From Intrasporangium calvum (GTDB taxonomy: Bacteria > Actinomycetota > Actinomycetes > Actinomycetales > Dermatophilaceae), in NCBI RefSeq assembly GCF_028446585.1, contig NZ_JAPFQL010000003.1:1-64000 (forward strand): a stretch of DNA of 64,000 bases. Direction: 5' to 3'. The translations under genes were made by a program, and so were the position numbers. This document shows, one piece after another, positions 19,254-27,140 of this stretch. Numbering within the stretch: the stretch's first letter is position 1; each line of letters begins with the position of its first letter. The notes under the pieces were generated by a model that was not told the DNA's origin, searched no databases, and saw only the letters and a program-made list of their open reading frames with translations.

Positions 19254-20183
19254 TCAACCGAGCACGGACAGCGCCAGCTCGGGGTCGTCGGTGATGAGGC
19301 CGTCGACGCCGGCAGCGACGACGCGCCGCAGGTCGTCGGGATCGTTGACCGTCCACGGCAGGACTCCGAGTCCGAGCTCATGGGCCCGGGCGACGAGCTC
19401 GGCATCGACCGAGTCGTGGTGCGGAGCGACGACGTGCGCGCCGACTGCGGCCGCTGCGCCGGCCAGGTCGTCCCGGTGGTCGCGCCAGTCCACGCCACCG
19501 AGCCACGGCGACCCCTCGGTGTAGGTCACCCCGGTGACGGCGAGGGCCGAGCGGTGCAGCTCGGGTGCGAGCTGCTGGGCCAGTTCGAGCGCGGCCCAGT
19601 CGAAGGAGTGGACCAGCGTGCGCGGCCCAGTGCCCGCCGCGGCAACGGCTGCGAGCACGCTGTCGAGCAGCAGGGCTCTCGTCCGGTCGACTCCGGGCTC
19701 GGTCGGGTCGAGCTTGAGCTCGATGGTCCACCAGATGTCGGGGGCGCGGTCGCGGCCGACCGCGAGGAGCTCCGACAGCGTCGGGATGCCCGCGCCAGGG
19801 GCCGGGCGCTGGAGCGGAAAGGCGGCGGACGTGCGAGACCCGACGTCGACGGTCCGCAGCTGATCCAGGGTCAGCTCGTCGACCCGGGCCCCGATGAGGT
19901 CGTCCCGGGTGGAGCTGCACTTCTCCGGCTCGAGGCGGGGGTCGTGCCAGACGACGACGTGCCCGTCAGCCGTGAGTCGAACGTCCAGCTCGACGCCGGT
20001 GGCTCCCGCGTCGAAGGCGGCCACGAAGCTCTCGATCGTGCTTTCGACGACCCGGGCCCGGGCGCCGCGATGGCCTTGGATGTCGAGTCGGCTACCCGGC
20101 CAGAGCCGCTCCGACCGATGGTGAAGACGCTGGGTGAGGGAGGTGGACGTCGCCGGACTCGGCTCGACCAACAGGTGCTGCAC
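19254..20183 (-). CDS. Glycerophosphodiester phosphodiesterase-family protein
   Basis: The 309-residue protein has the GDPD TIM-barrel signatures: GHRGAR near residue 37, GVELDVRLTADGHVVVWHD (about 64-82), TIELKLD and PWTVNDPDDLRRVVAAGVDGLITDDP near the C-terminus. Such enzymes release glycerol-3-phosphate from glycerophosphodiesters. The usual PENT segment after HRGAR is changed to VEST; the acidic residue is kept. There is no signal peptide, so a cytoplasmic role is likely. The GTG start at 20183 has GGAGAG eight bases upstream. A strong hairpin separates it from rpsA, so it is probably transcribed on its own. Confidence 0.87.
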   Translation of the reverse strand: MQHLLVEPSPATSTSLTQRLHHRSERLWPGSRLDIQGHRGARARVVESTIESFVAAFDAGATGVELDVRLTADGHVVVWHDPRLEPEKCSSTRDDLIGARVDELTLDQLRTVDVGSRTSAAFPLQRPAPGAGIPTLSELLAVGRDRAPDIWWTIELKLDPTEPGVDRTRALLLDSVLAAVAAAGTGPRTLVHSFDWAALELAQQLAPELHRSALAVTGVTYTEGSPWLGGVDWRDHRDDLAGAAAAVGAHVVAPHHDSVDAELVARAHELGLGVLPWTVNDPDDLRRVVAAGVDGLITDDPELALSVLG

Positions 20184-20330
20184 GTTCCCACTCTCCGGTT
20201 CACGGATGACGACGCCCGGCCGCGATGGTGTCCACCACCTGGCCGCCAGATGAACAGCCGGTGACTGTTTCCCGGGCCGCGTCCCGGCGCGACGGGCCTC
20301 ACCCGGAGGTGGTTCCCCCGAGGAACGACG

Positions 20331-20368
20331 CAGCCCCGGTCCCCCACGTGGGTGGAGGACCGGGGCTG
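20331..20368. terminator. Strong hairpin terminator after rpsA
   Basis: A perfect 12-bp stem, CAGCCCCGGTCC (20331-20342) with GGACCGGGGCTG (20357-20368), surrounds a 14-base loop that itself contains CCCACGTGGG. It lies 52 bases beyond the rpsA stop and 148 bases before the phosphodiesterase gene, so it probably ends rpsA transcription. No T-run follows. Confidence 0.8.
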
Positions 20369-20390
20369 TGACTGGCCGTTACCGCTGGAG

Positions 20391-20408
20391 CGAGCCCAGC
20401 GGCATACG
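20391..20408 (-). repeat. 18-bp intergenic repeat, copy 5 (exact, inverted)
   Basis: An exact copy of CGTATGCCGCTGGGCTCG on the minus strand, 11 bases past the rpsA stop and before the terminator hairpin. It is the one intergenic copy whose orientation relative to the surrounding genes is reversed. Confidence 0.85.
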
Positions 20409-20419
20409 TCCTGCTTTGT

Positions 20420-21904
20420 TCAGTTGCCCGTCAGCTTCTCGCGAAGCGCGGCGAGCGCCTCGTCCGAGGCAAGGGTGCCCTCGGCCGGAGCCTGCGTCGA
20501 CTGGCTCTCGGAGGACCCGCCGCCGCTCGCGGACGAGTACGACGTGGCCATGCCGGCGTTCGCAGCAGCCTCGGCGTCCGCCTTCGTCGCCGCGTCGACC
20601 TGCGCCTTGTGGGCCTCCCAGCGTGCGTGGGCCTCGGCGTACTGCCGCTCCCACTTCTCGCGCTGGGTCTCGTAGCCCTCGAGCCACTCGTTGGTCTCCG
20701 GGTCGAAGCCCTCGGGGTACTTGTAGTTCCCCTCCTCGTCGTACTCGGCGGCCATGCCGTAGAGGGTCGGGTCGAACTCCGACACCGGCACGCTCTCGTC
20801 GTTGGCCTGCTTGAGCGACAGGGAGATCCGGCGACGCTCGAGGTCGATGTCGATGACCTTGACGAAGATCTCGTCACCGACGTTGACGACCTGCTCCGGC
20901 AGCTCCACGTGACGCTCGGCGAGCTCGGAGATGTGCACCAGGCCCTCGATGCCGTCCTCGACGCGGACGAACGCGCCGAACGGGACGAGCTTGGTGACCT
21001 TGCCGGGCACGACCTGGCCGATCGCGTGGGTCCGCGCGAAGTGCTGCCACGGGTCCTCCTGCGTCGCCTTGAGCGACAGGGAGACACGCTCGCGGTCCAT
21101 GTCGACGTCGAGAACCTCGACCGTGACCTCGGTGCCGACCTCGACGACCTCGGACGGGTGGTCGATGTGCTTCCAGGACAGCTCGGACACGTGGACGAGA
21201 CCGTCCACACCGCCGAGGTCCACGAAGGCACCGAAGTTGACGATGGAGGACACGACGCCCGAACGGACCTGGCCCTTCTGGAGCTCCTTGAGGAACGTGG
21301 TGCGAACCTCGGACTGCGTCTGCTCGAGCCAGGCCCGGCGCGACAGGACCACGTTGTTGCGGTTCTTGTCGAGCTCGATGATCTTGGCCTCGATCTCCTT
21401 GCCGACGTACGGCTGAAGGTCGCGGACGCGGCGCATCTCGACGAGCGACGCGGGCAGGAAGCCACGGAGGCCGATGTCGAGGATGAGACCACCCTTGACC
21501 ACCTCGATGACCGTGCCGGTGACGACGCCGTCCTCTTCCTTGATCTTCTCGATCGTGCCCCAGGCGCGCTCGTACTGCGCACGCTTCTTGGACAGGATCA
21601 GGCGGCCTTCCTTGTCCTCCTTCTGGAGAACGAGGGCCTCGACCTCGTCGCCGACCTTGACGATCTCGCCGGGGTCGACGTCGTGCTTGATGGACAGCTC
21701 GCGCGAGGGGATGACGCCCTCGGTCTTGTAGCCGATGTCGAGCAGGACCTCGTCCCGGTCGACCTTGACGATGCGACCTTCGACGATGTCGCCGTCATTG
21801 AAGTCCTTGATGGTCGCGTCGATCGCGGCAAGGATGTCTTCCTGAGAGCCGATGTCGTTGATGGCGACCTCAGGCGCGGTCTTCTCGACCGTGTTGGCAG
21901 TCAT
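20420..21904 (-). CDS. rpsA: 30S ribosomal protein S1
   Basis: S1 helps the small subunit bind and unfold mRNA. The 494-residue protein has four S1 RNA-binding domains, recognisable from GDIVEGRIVKVDRDEVLLDI, GVVTGTVIEVVKGGLILDI, GQVRSGVVSSIVNFGAFVDL and GQVVPGKVTKLVPFGAFVRV. A C-terminal region of about 120 Glu/Ala/Tyr-rich residues without an S1 fold follows, as in other actinobacterial RpsA. The start MTANTVEKTAPEVAIND (ATG 21904) is chosen over an extension of 21 poorly conserved residues. The gene sits next to coaE, as in M. tuberculosis, but polA is displaced by about 14 kb. Confidence 0.96.
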   Translation of the reverse strand: MTANTVEKTAPEVAINDIGSQEDILAAIDATIKDFNDGDIVEGRIVKVDRDEVLLDIGYKTEGVIPSRELSIKHDVDPGEIVKVGDEVEALVLQKEDKEGRLILSKKRAQYERAWGTIEKIKEEDGVVTGTVIEVVKGGLILDIGLRGFLPASLVEMRRVRDLQPYVGKEIEAKIIELDKNRNNVVLSRRAWLEQTQSEVRTTFLKELQKGQVRSGVVSSIVNFGAFVDLGGVDGLVHVSELSWKHIDHPSEVVEVGTEVTVEVLDVDMDRERVSLSLKATQEDPWQHFARTHAIGQVVPGKVTKLVPFGAFVRVEDGIEGLVHISELAERHVELPEQVVNVGDEIFVKVIDIDLERRRISLSLKQANDESVPVSEFDPTLYGMAAEYDEEGNYKYPEGFDPETNEWLEGYETQREKWERQYAEAHARWEAHKAQVDAATKADAEAAANAGMATSYSSASGGGSSESQSTQAPAEGTLASDEALAALREKLTGN

Positions 21905-22041
21905 GTAGTAGGAACTCCGATTGTGGACAGTAATATTGGCGGCGGCTCGGGGTCGCCGTGTGGACATGGTGAACTGAGCACACGAATGTGCTCGAGCATC
22001 CTATCCGGGCGCGACGGACGTGGTCAAAGGCAGGGTGCGCG

Positions 22042-22848
22042 GTGAGCGAGCCCACGGAGGCGCTCCGGCGTCCGGTCGCCGCGGGCGAGACCGTGCGGGC
22101 CAACCGGACGTGGTGGGACGCCGAGGCAGCGGACTACTACGCGGAGCACGGCGCCTTCCTCGGCGACGAGGACCTCGTCTGGGGACCCGAGCGGCTGCGC
22201 GAGTCCGACGCCCGCCTGCTCGGCGACGTCACCGGCCGCCGGGTGCTGGAGATCGGCGGCGGCTCGGGGCAGGGGGCACGCTGGGTGCGCGGCCACGGCG
22301 GCGAGGTCGTCGCGAGCGACCTCTCGGCCGGGATGATCCGGGAGGGTGTCGCAGTGAACGCGTCGCTCGCGCCTGGGCGTCGCGTTCCTTTCGTCCAGTG
22401 TGACGGCCGGTCGCTGCCCTTCCCCGACGGCAGCTTCGACGTCGTCTTCACGGCGTACGGAGTCATCCCCTTCGTGGCGGACTCCGAGGTCGTCCTCCGG
22501 GAGGCGGCGCGGGTGCTCCGACCGGGCGGCCGGTTCGTGTTCTCGACGACGCACCCGATCCGGTGGGCCTTCCGCGACGATCCCGGCGAGGGCGGGCTGA
22601 CCGCGACCTACTCGTACTTCGACCCGACCCCCTATGTCGAGCAGGACTCGGGTCGGCGGGCGACCTACGTGGAACACCACCGGACCCTGGGCGAGCTGGT
22701 GCGACAGGTGGCCGCGGCCGGCCTGCGCCTCGTCAACCTGGTCGAGCCGGAATGGCCTGAGGGCCACGAAGAGATCTGGGGCGGCTGGTCCCCCTTGCGC
22801 GGCCGGCTGATCCCCGGGACCGCGATCTTCGTGTGCGACCGCTCCTGA
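22042..22848 (+). CDS. Class I SAM-dependent methyltransferase
   Basis: The 268-residue protein has the methyltransferase motif I VLEIGGGSGQGARWV (about residue 68), an acidic motif II end (VVASDLSAGMIREG), the DGRSLPFPDGSFDVVFTAYG segment and the post-motif ARVLRPGGRFVFST. The substrate is not known. The start is taken as GTG 22042 because the preceding in-frame sequence lies in the divergent rpsA promoter region. A homologue next to rpsA/coaE is frequent in actinobacteria. It converges on the DUF3068 gene with 18 bases between, where GACGC-AGT-GCGTC could form a small hairpin. Confidence 0.86.
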   Translation: MSEPTEALRRPVAAGETVRANRTWWDAEAADYYAEHGAFLGDEDLVWGPERLRESDARLLGDVTGRRVLEIGGGSGQGARWVRGHGGEVVASDLSAGMIREGVAVNASLAPGRRVPFVQCDGRSLPFPDGSFDVVFTAYGVIPFVADSEVVLREAARVLRPGGRFVFSTTHPIRWAFRDDPGEGGLTATYSYFDPTPYVEQDSGRRATYVEHHRTLGELVRQVAAAGLRLVNLVEPEWPEGHEEIWGGWSPLRGRLIPGTAIFVCDRS

Positions 22849-22866
22849 GAGGGCCGACGCAGTGCG

Positions 22867-23922
22867 TCAGACGCGCGCTCGCCTCTGGCGCCGCGAGTCC
22901 TGGGCGCTCACACCGAGGCCGGCCACACCATCGGCTGTCCGCGCGGCGGGCCTGGAGGCACGGCCCGTGAGGAGCAGCACCAGCCCGGCCGCGAGGGCAA
23001 GGCCACCGACGATGAGGCCGACGGAGGTGAGGCTGTCCCGCAAGAACCCGAGCAGCTGCCCCTTGACGCGGTACTCGTTCGCATTGGCCCGAACGGTGGC
23101 GTCGTTGTAGGCGAGGGTGCCCTTGGTGGTGACCACCGTGCCCAGTGACCCGCGCAGGGTCTTGTCCAGCTCCTCCTGCCCCTTGATGACGACGCCGGTG
23201 TTGGGTTCCACCCAGACAGTGCGGGTGTTGCCATAGAAGGGGACCGCGTCGACCATCCCGCCGGTTCCGCCGAAGACCTGCGCGGGAACGCTCACCGACT
23301 TCAGAGGTGTGACCGGGGTCCGCTGGACGAAGACGAAGGTGTCCACGCCGGCGATCGTCTCCTCGCGGACGAACTCCATGGTCGCGGCACGCTCCATGTC
23401 GCCGTCCCACCATGGGTACGCCTTCTTCTCGACATTGAACGGGAACTTGAAGAACAGCCCCGCGTGCTTGATCGGCCTCATCGCCTGGGGGTCATCCAAG
23501 GTGCCCGCAGACTTCTTGTCGCGGCCGTCCCCGGTCGTGAGCCCTGTCCGACGGTCGAAGGTCACCAGCTCCTCCGTCGCGGGCATGTCGCCGATCCCGA
23601 CCGCCTTGGAGATCACGCCCGTCTGCCAGACTGCGATCTTCCCGCGCTGCTCGGCGGGCACCAGTCCGGGGATGCCCACGACCTTGCGCGTGTTCTCGAT
23701 CGTCACGTTCTCGAGCTGGTCGTAGTGCGCCTCGGTCTTCCCGCCACCGAGGTCCTCGCCCCACACACGCAGGACGGTCATATTGGTCCCGACTGCCACT
23801 GACGTCGACTTCTGGTCGAGTGCGACGATGGCCAGCCGCTCGTACAGCATCCCTGCGGACAGCGCCAACACGATCGCGGCTGCTCCGATTGCCATGAGGG
23901 CGAACGATATTGGTCGACGCAA
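22867..23922 (-). CDS. DUF3068 (PorA-family-like) envelope protein
   Basis: The 351-residue protein has one N-terminal membrane anchor (residues about 7-30), a long extracytoplasmic beta-rich domain and a second membrane helix near residues 305-325 (SVGLIVGGLALAAGLVLLL), then a basic tail. This layout and the N-terminal sequence correspond to DUF3068, which includes M. tuberculosis Rv0227c; databases sometimes call the family porin PorA-like, but porin function is not shown. The start is TTG 23922, with AGGAGCC seven bases before it. Its neighbours suggest a role in surface glycan assembly. Confidence 0.82.
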   Translation of the reverse strand: MRRPISFALMAIGAAAIVLALSAGMLYERLAIVALDQKSTSVAVGTNMTVLRVWGEDLGGGKTEAHYDQLENVTIENTRKVVGIPGLVPAEQRGKIAVWQTGVISKAVGIGDMPATEELVTFDRRTGLTTGDGRDKKSAGTLDDPQAMRPIKHAGLFFKFPFNVEKKAYPWWDGDMERAATMEFVREETIAGVDTFVFVQRTPVTPLKSVSVPAQVFGGTGGMVDAVPFYGNTRTVWVEPNTGVVIKGQEELDKTLRGSLGTVVTTKGTLAYNDATVRANANEYRVKGQLLGFLRDSLTSVGLIVGGLALAAGLVLLLTGRASRPAARTADGVAGLGVSAQDSRRQRRARV

Positions 23923-24036
23923 GAGAGGCTCCTGGCTTGAGTGACGACGCTGTCGGATGCAGGATACGCGCTGGTAACCTACCGCCGGAAGCCTAGCAGC
24001 GTCCCGGTCAACATTCACGACCCAGATCGAGGCAGG

Positions 24037-25860
24037 ATGTCCAACGTGCCGCACGTCACCCCCGCCGCCCAGCCGGCCGTGTCGTGGAGCCCCGTGTCCG
24101 CCTCCTGGGCACTCGGCGCGGTGATCCTCGCATACCGGGCCTGGCAGCTGTCCCAGGCGTACTTCTGGCAGGACGACTTCCTCTACCTGTACAGCGCCGA
24201 CGTCTCCACCCTCGGGATGAGCTACCTGCTGCAGGACTACCACGGTCATCTCATGCCCGGGGCGTTCCTCGTGGCCGATGCCGTGGCGCAGCTGTCTGGT
24301 CACAGGTGGTGGGCAGCGGCAAGCATCGTGATGGTGATGGAGGCGCTCAAGGTCATGCTGGTCATTCGCACCAGCCTGGCGTTGTTCGGCGCTCGTTGGG
24401 GCACTCTGCTCCCGACGTCACTGCTGTTGATGTCTCCCATGTGGGTCACCCCCACCCTCTGGTGGGCAGCCGCACTCCAGTCACTACCCCTTCAGATCTC
24501 GGTCCTGGCCTCGGTGTGGCTCGTCGACCGGTATCGACGCCGGCAACGAACGACGACCTTGGCCGCAACGGCCGCGGTGTACCTCTTCGGCCTCCTCTTC
24601 TGGGAGAAGGCGCTCGTCGTGCCGGCCGCAGCCTTCGCCGTCACCCTGGTCGTCTCTGCGTGCCGGGGGTCGCGTCCGCTCCGTGCGGTCCTCTTGGACG
24701 TGACCCGCAGCCTGCATCGGGTCATTGTCGTCTGGGTCGTCATCACCGTCGGTTACCTGGCCGTCTACCTCAATCGGATCGACCTGGCCGCTCAGTTCAG
24801 CAGCACGGGGGTAGCCGCTGACGACAAGGTCGCAGCCCTGCGCCACTCCGTCGTCTCGTTCGTCACGGCGCTGGCGGGGGGGCCGTGGCGCGCAACGGCG
24901 GGGACGGACACCCTCACCCCTGCGCCTCCGGCAGGGGCGGTCTTCGTCGCGGTGCAACTCGTCCTGCTGGCCGGGGTGGTGCTCCTCGCGGTCGGCGGCG
25001 CCCGGCGGCTGGTTCTTGCCTCGGCAGCGACAGGAGCCTTTCTCCTGGTCGACGCGGCCGTCGTCTCGATGACGCGCCTCGACCTCCTCGGTCCCGCGCA
25101 GGCCAGCGACCCTCGCTACTTCACCGAGGCACTGATCGTCACGGCCCTCTCTGCGGGGGCCTGCGCCATGGGCAGCGACGCCTCGCAGCATCCCCTGGTG
25201 AAGCGCATCGGCGACCGTGGTCCGATCCTCGTCGGTGTGGCTGTGGCCGTGTTCGCCAACAGTGCGGCCATCGCGCAGCAGGCGCTCACCGAGGTCGCGT
25301 CCCGGAGGGGGTCCGGCCCCTGGGCCGTGGAGGCGGCCCGGCAGGTGGCCGACAAGGGCGCACTCGACGTCCACGACGGCCCGGTCCCGGAGGACGTGAT
25401 CGGCGGCATCTTCGGGTCGGAGGCGCGCGCCTCGCGGGTGCTCGCTGACCATCGCCTGCCGATCCGGTGGAACACCACGACCTCGGACCTGCTCATTTTC
25501 GACGGGCTCGGCGTCCTCCGTCCGGCAGACCTCAAGGACGTGACTCTCGACGCGGGAGCCGGACCGGACCCGGGCTGCGGCTGGCTGGCCAGGCCCGGAG
25601 CCCCCGCCCGGATCCGGCTTCCGGTGTCCGTCGACCTGGAGGAGCAGCCGCTCGCCCTGGGTCACTTCAGTGACCGGCCGGCCCGGCTGGAGGTCATGCT
25701 CGACGGGGAGCCCCGCGAGGTGAGCATTGGTCAGGGCCTGAACCGCCTCTGGATCTACTCCCAGGGCCCGCGTGTTCGTGACATCGAGGTCCGGGTCGTC
25801 CAAGGTGGTGCCGTGTGCGTGACCGAGGCGAGAAGGGGGACCGTATGGCCCAGACAGTGA
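24037..25860 (+). CDS. Polytopic membrane protein, GT-C-like (function unassigned)
   Basis: This 607-residue protein has about ten membrane helices in the first 430 residues and a soluble extracytoplasmic C-terminal domain of about 180 residues. An Asp-Asp pair, WQDDFLYLYSADV, lies in the first outside loop. An acidic pair at this place is typical of GT-C glycosyltransferases that use lipid-phosphate sugars. I could not match it to a named family. The ATG at 24037 (AGGCAGG nearby) is preferred over an earlier in-frame GTG that would overlap the divergent DUF3068 promoter. The stop overlaps the acyltransferase start by 16 bases, so the two are probably co-translated. Confidence 0.78.
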   Translation: MSNVPHVTPAAQPAVSWSPVSASWALGAVILAYRAWQLSQAYFWQDDFLYLYSADVSTLGMSYLLQDYHGHLMPGAFLVADAVAQLSGHRWWAAASIVMVMEALKVMLVIRTSLALFGARWGTLLPTSLLLMSPMWVTPTLWWAAALQSLPLQISVLASVWLVDRYRRRQRTTTLAATAAVYLFGLLFWEKALVVPAAAFAVTLVVSACRGSRPLRAVLLDVTRSLHRVIVVWVVITVGYLAVYLNRIDLAAQFSSTGVAADDKVAALRHSVVSFVTALAGGPWRATAGTDTLTPAPPAGAVFVAVQLVLLAGVVLLAVGGARRLVLASAATGAFLLVDAAVVSMTRLDLLGPAQASDPRYFTEALIVTALSAGACAMGSDASQHPLVKRIGDRGPILVGVAVAVFANSAAIAQQALTEVASRRGSGPWAVEAARQVADKGALDVHDGPVPEDVIGGIFGSEARASRVLADHRLPIRWNTTTSDLLIFDGLGVLRPADLKDVTLDAGAGPDPGCGWLARPGAPARIRLPVSVDLEEQPLALGHFSDRPARLEVMLDGEPREVSIGQGLNRLWIYSQGPRVRDIEVRVVQGGAVCVTEARRGTVWPRQ

Positions 25861-27140
25861 TGGGCGGCGCGGCGCAGGCCGTCGAACCCACCCGCTTCGC
25901 CGCTCTCGATGGCCTGCGGGCCGTCGGCGCGCTCGCCGTGCTGACCACTCATGTCGGCTTCCACTCGGGCGCCTCACTGAACGGGCCGGCCGCTGGCCTC
26001 TTGTCCCGGCTGGACGCGGGGGTTGCCCTCTTCTTCGTCATCTCTGGCTACCTGCTCTATCGCCCACACGCGATGAGCCGGATGACGGGCGGCCCCGGTC
26101 CCGTGCTGACGCGCTACCTCATGCACCGGTGTCTGCGCATCCTGCCGGCCTTCTGGCTGGCGGTCCTCGGCGCAGCCCTGCTCATGCGGGACCCAACCAT
26201 CGACGCCTACGAGTACCTGCGCATCGCCACCTTCACGCAGATCTACACGCCAAGCGCCTCCGTCCCGGGCCTGACCCAGATGTGGAGCCTGTCGACCGAA
26301 ATCGCCTTCTATCTCGCCCTGCCGCTCATCGCAGTGCTCCTGGCGCGCGTCCCCGGGACGGCTCACTCATGGGCTGCGCGAAGCAGCCGAATCCTTCTGG
26401 TCGCCATTCCCGCCGCCGTGGCCTGGATCGTCTGGGTGCACGTCGACGAGGGCGCCGGCCACCGGGGGTTGTGGCTCCCAGCGTTCCTGGGCTGGTTCGG
26501 CGTCGGGATGGGCCTGGCTGTCTGGAATGCTGCCCGCACCGCTGGCGTCCGACGAGCAGGATGGCTGGATCACCTGGCCGGCTCGCCAGGCACCTGCTAC
26601 GGCACTGCCGGGGCGCTCTACCTCGTCCTGTCCACTCGGCTTGCCGGACCGCTGGACCTTGCCGAGCCGACCTTGAGCGCGGCGGTGGTCAAGAACCTGG
26701 GCTATGCCATCCTCGGGGGTTTGCTCGTCCTCCCCGCCGTCCGATCCGGGCCGGCGGCCTCCCACTCCCTCGTGGCGCTGACAGGTAGCGCCACGCGTCA
26801 GCTGGGCGCAATCTCGTACGGCATCTTCTGCTATCACCTGATCGCCCTCGATCTCGCCGAGCGAATGCTGGGCCACGCAACCTTCGACGGGCAGTTCGTC
26901 GAGCTCCTGATCCTCACCACGGCACTGACGCTCCCCATGGCCTGGTTGAGCCATCGGTTCGTCGAGCTCCCGGTCATGCGATGGGGGCGCCGCTACCGGT
27001 GGGGCGCGCCGCAGGTTCCGTCCGTCGGTCGACCACCCTCGGCTCAGGCGTCCCTCGGCGAGGTGCCAACCGGCCCGATCTCGCCGCCTGTCACTGCGGA
27101 GGTCCCCACCACAACGAGCAGCAGCCAAGCCACGAACTGA
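25845..27140 (+). CDS. Acyltransferase 3 (OafA/YrhL-type) membrane protein
   Basis: The 431-residue protein belongs to the acyltransferase-3 family: FAALDGLRAVGALAVLTTHV near the N-terminus (with the catalytic-type His), FFVISGYLLYRP, and LTQMWSLSTEIAFYLALPL. Ten or so membrane helices follow. These enzymes move acetyl, succinyl or longer acyl groups onto sugars on the outside of the membrane. M. tuberculosis has a homologue (Rv0228) in the equivalent cluster. AGAAGGGGG precedes the ATG at 25845. The last 97 bases overlap, in antisense, the 3' end of the large arabinosyltransferase gene. Confidence 0.87.
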   Translation: MAQTVMGGAAQAVEPTRFAALDGLRAVGALAVLTTHVGFHSGASLNGPAAGLLSRLDAGVALFFVISGYLLYRPHAMSRMTGGPGPVLTRYLMHRCLRILPAFWLAVLGAALLMRDPTIDAYEYLRIATFTQIYTPSASVPGLTQMWSLSTEIAFYLALPLIAVLLARVPGTAHSWAARSSRILLVAIPAAVAWIVWVHVDEGAGHRGLWLPAFLGWFGVGMGLAVWNAARTAGVRRAGWLDHLAGSPGTCYGTAGALYLVLSTRLAGPLDLAEPTLSAAVVKNLGYAILGGLLVLPAVRSGPAASHSLVALTGSATRQLGAISYGIFCYHLIALDLAERMLGHATFDGQFVELLILTTALTLPMAWLSHRFVELPVMRWGRRYRWGAPQVPSVGRPPSAQASLGEVPTGPISPPVTAEVPTTTSSSQATN

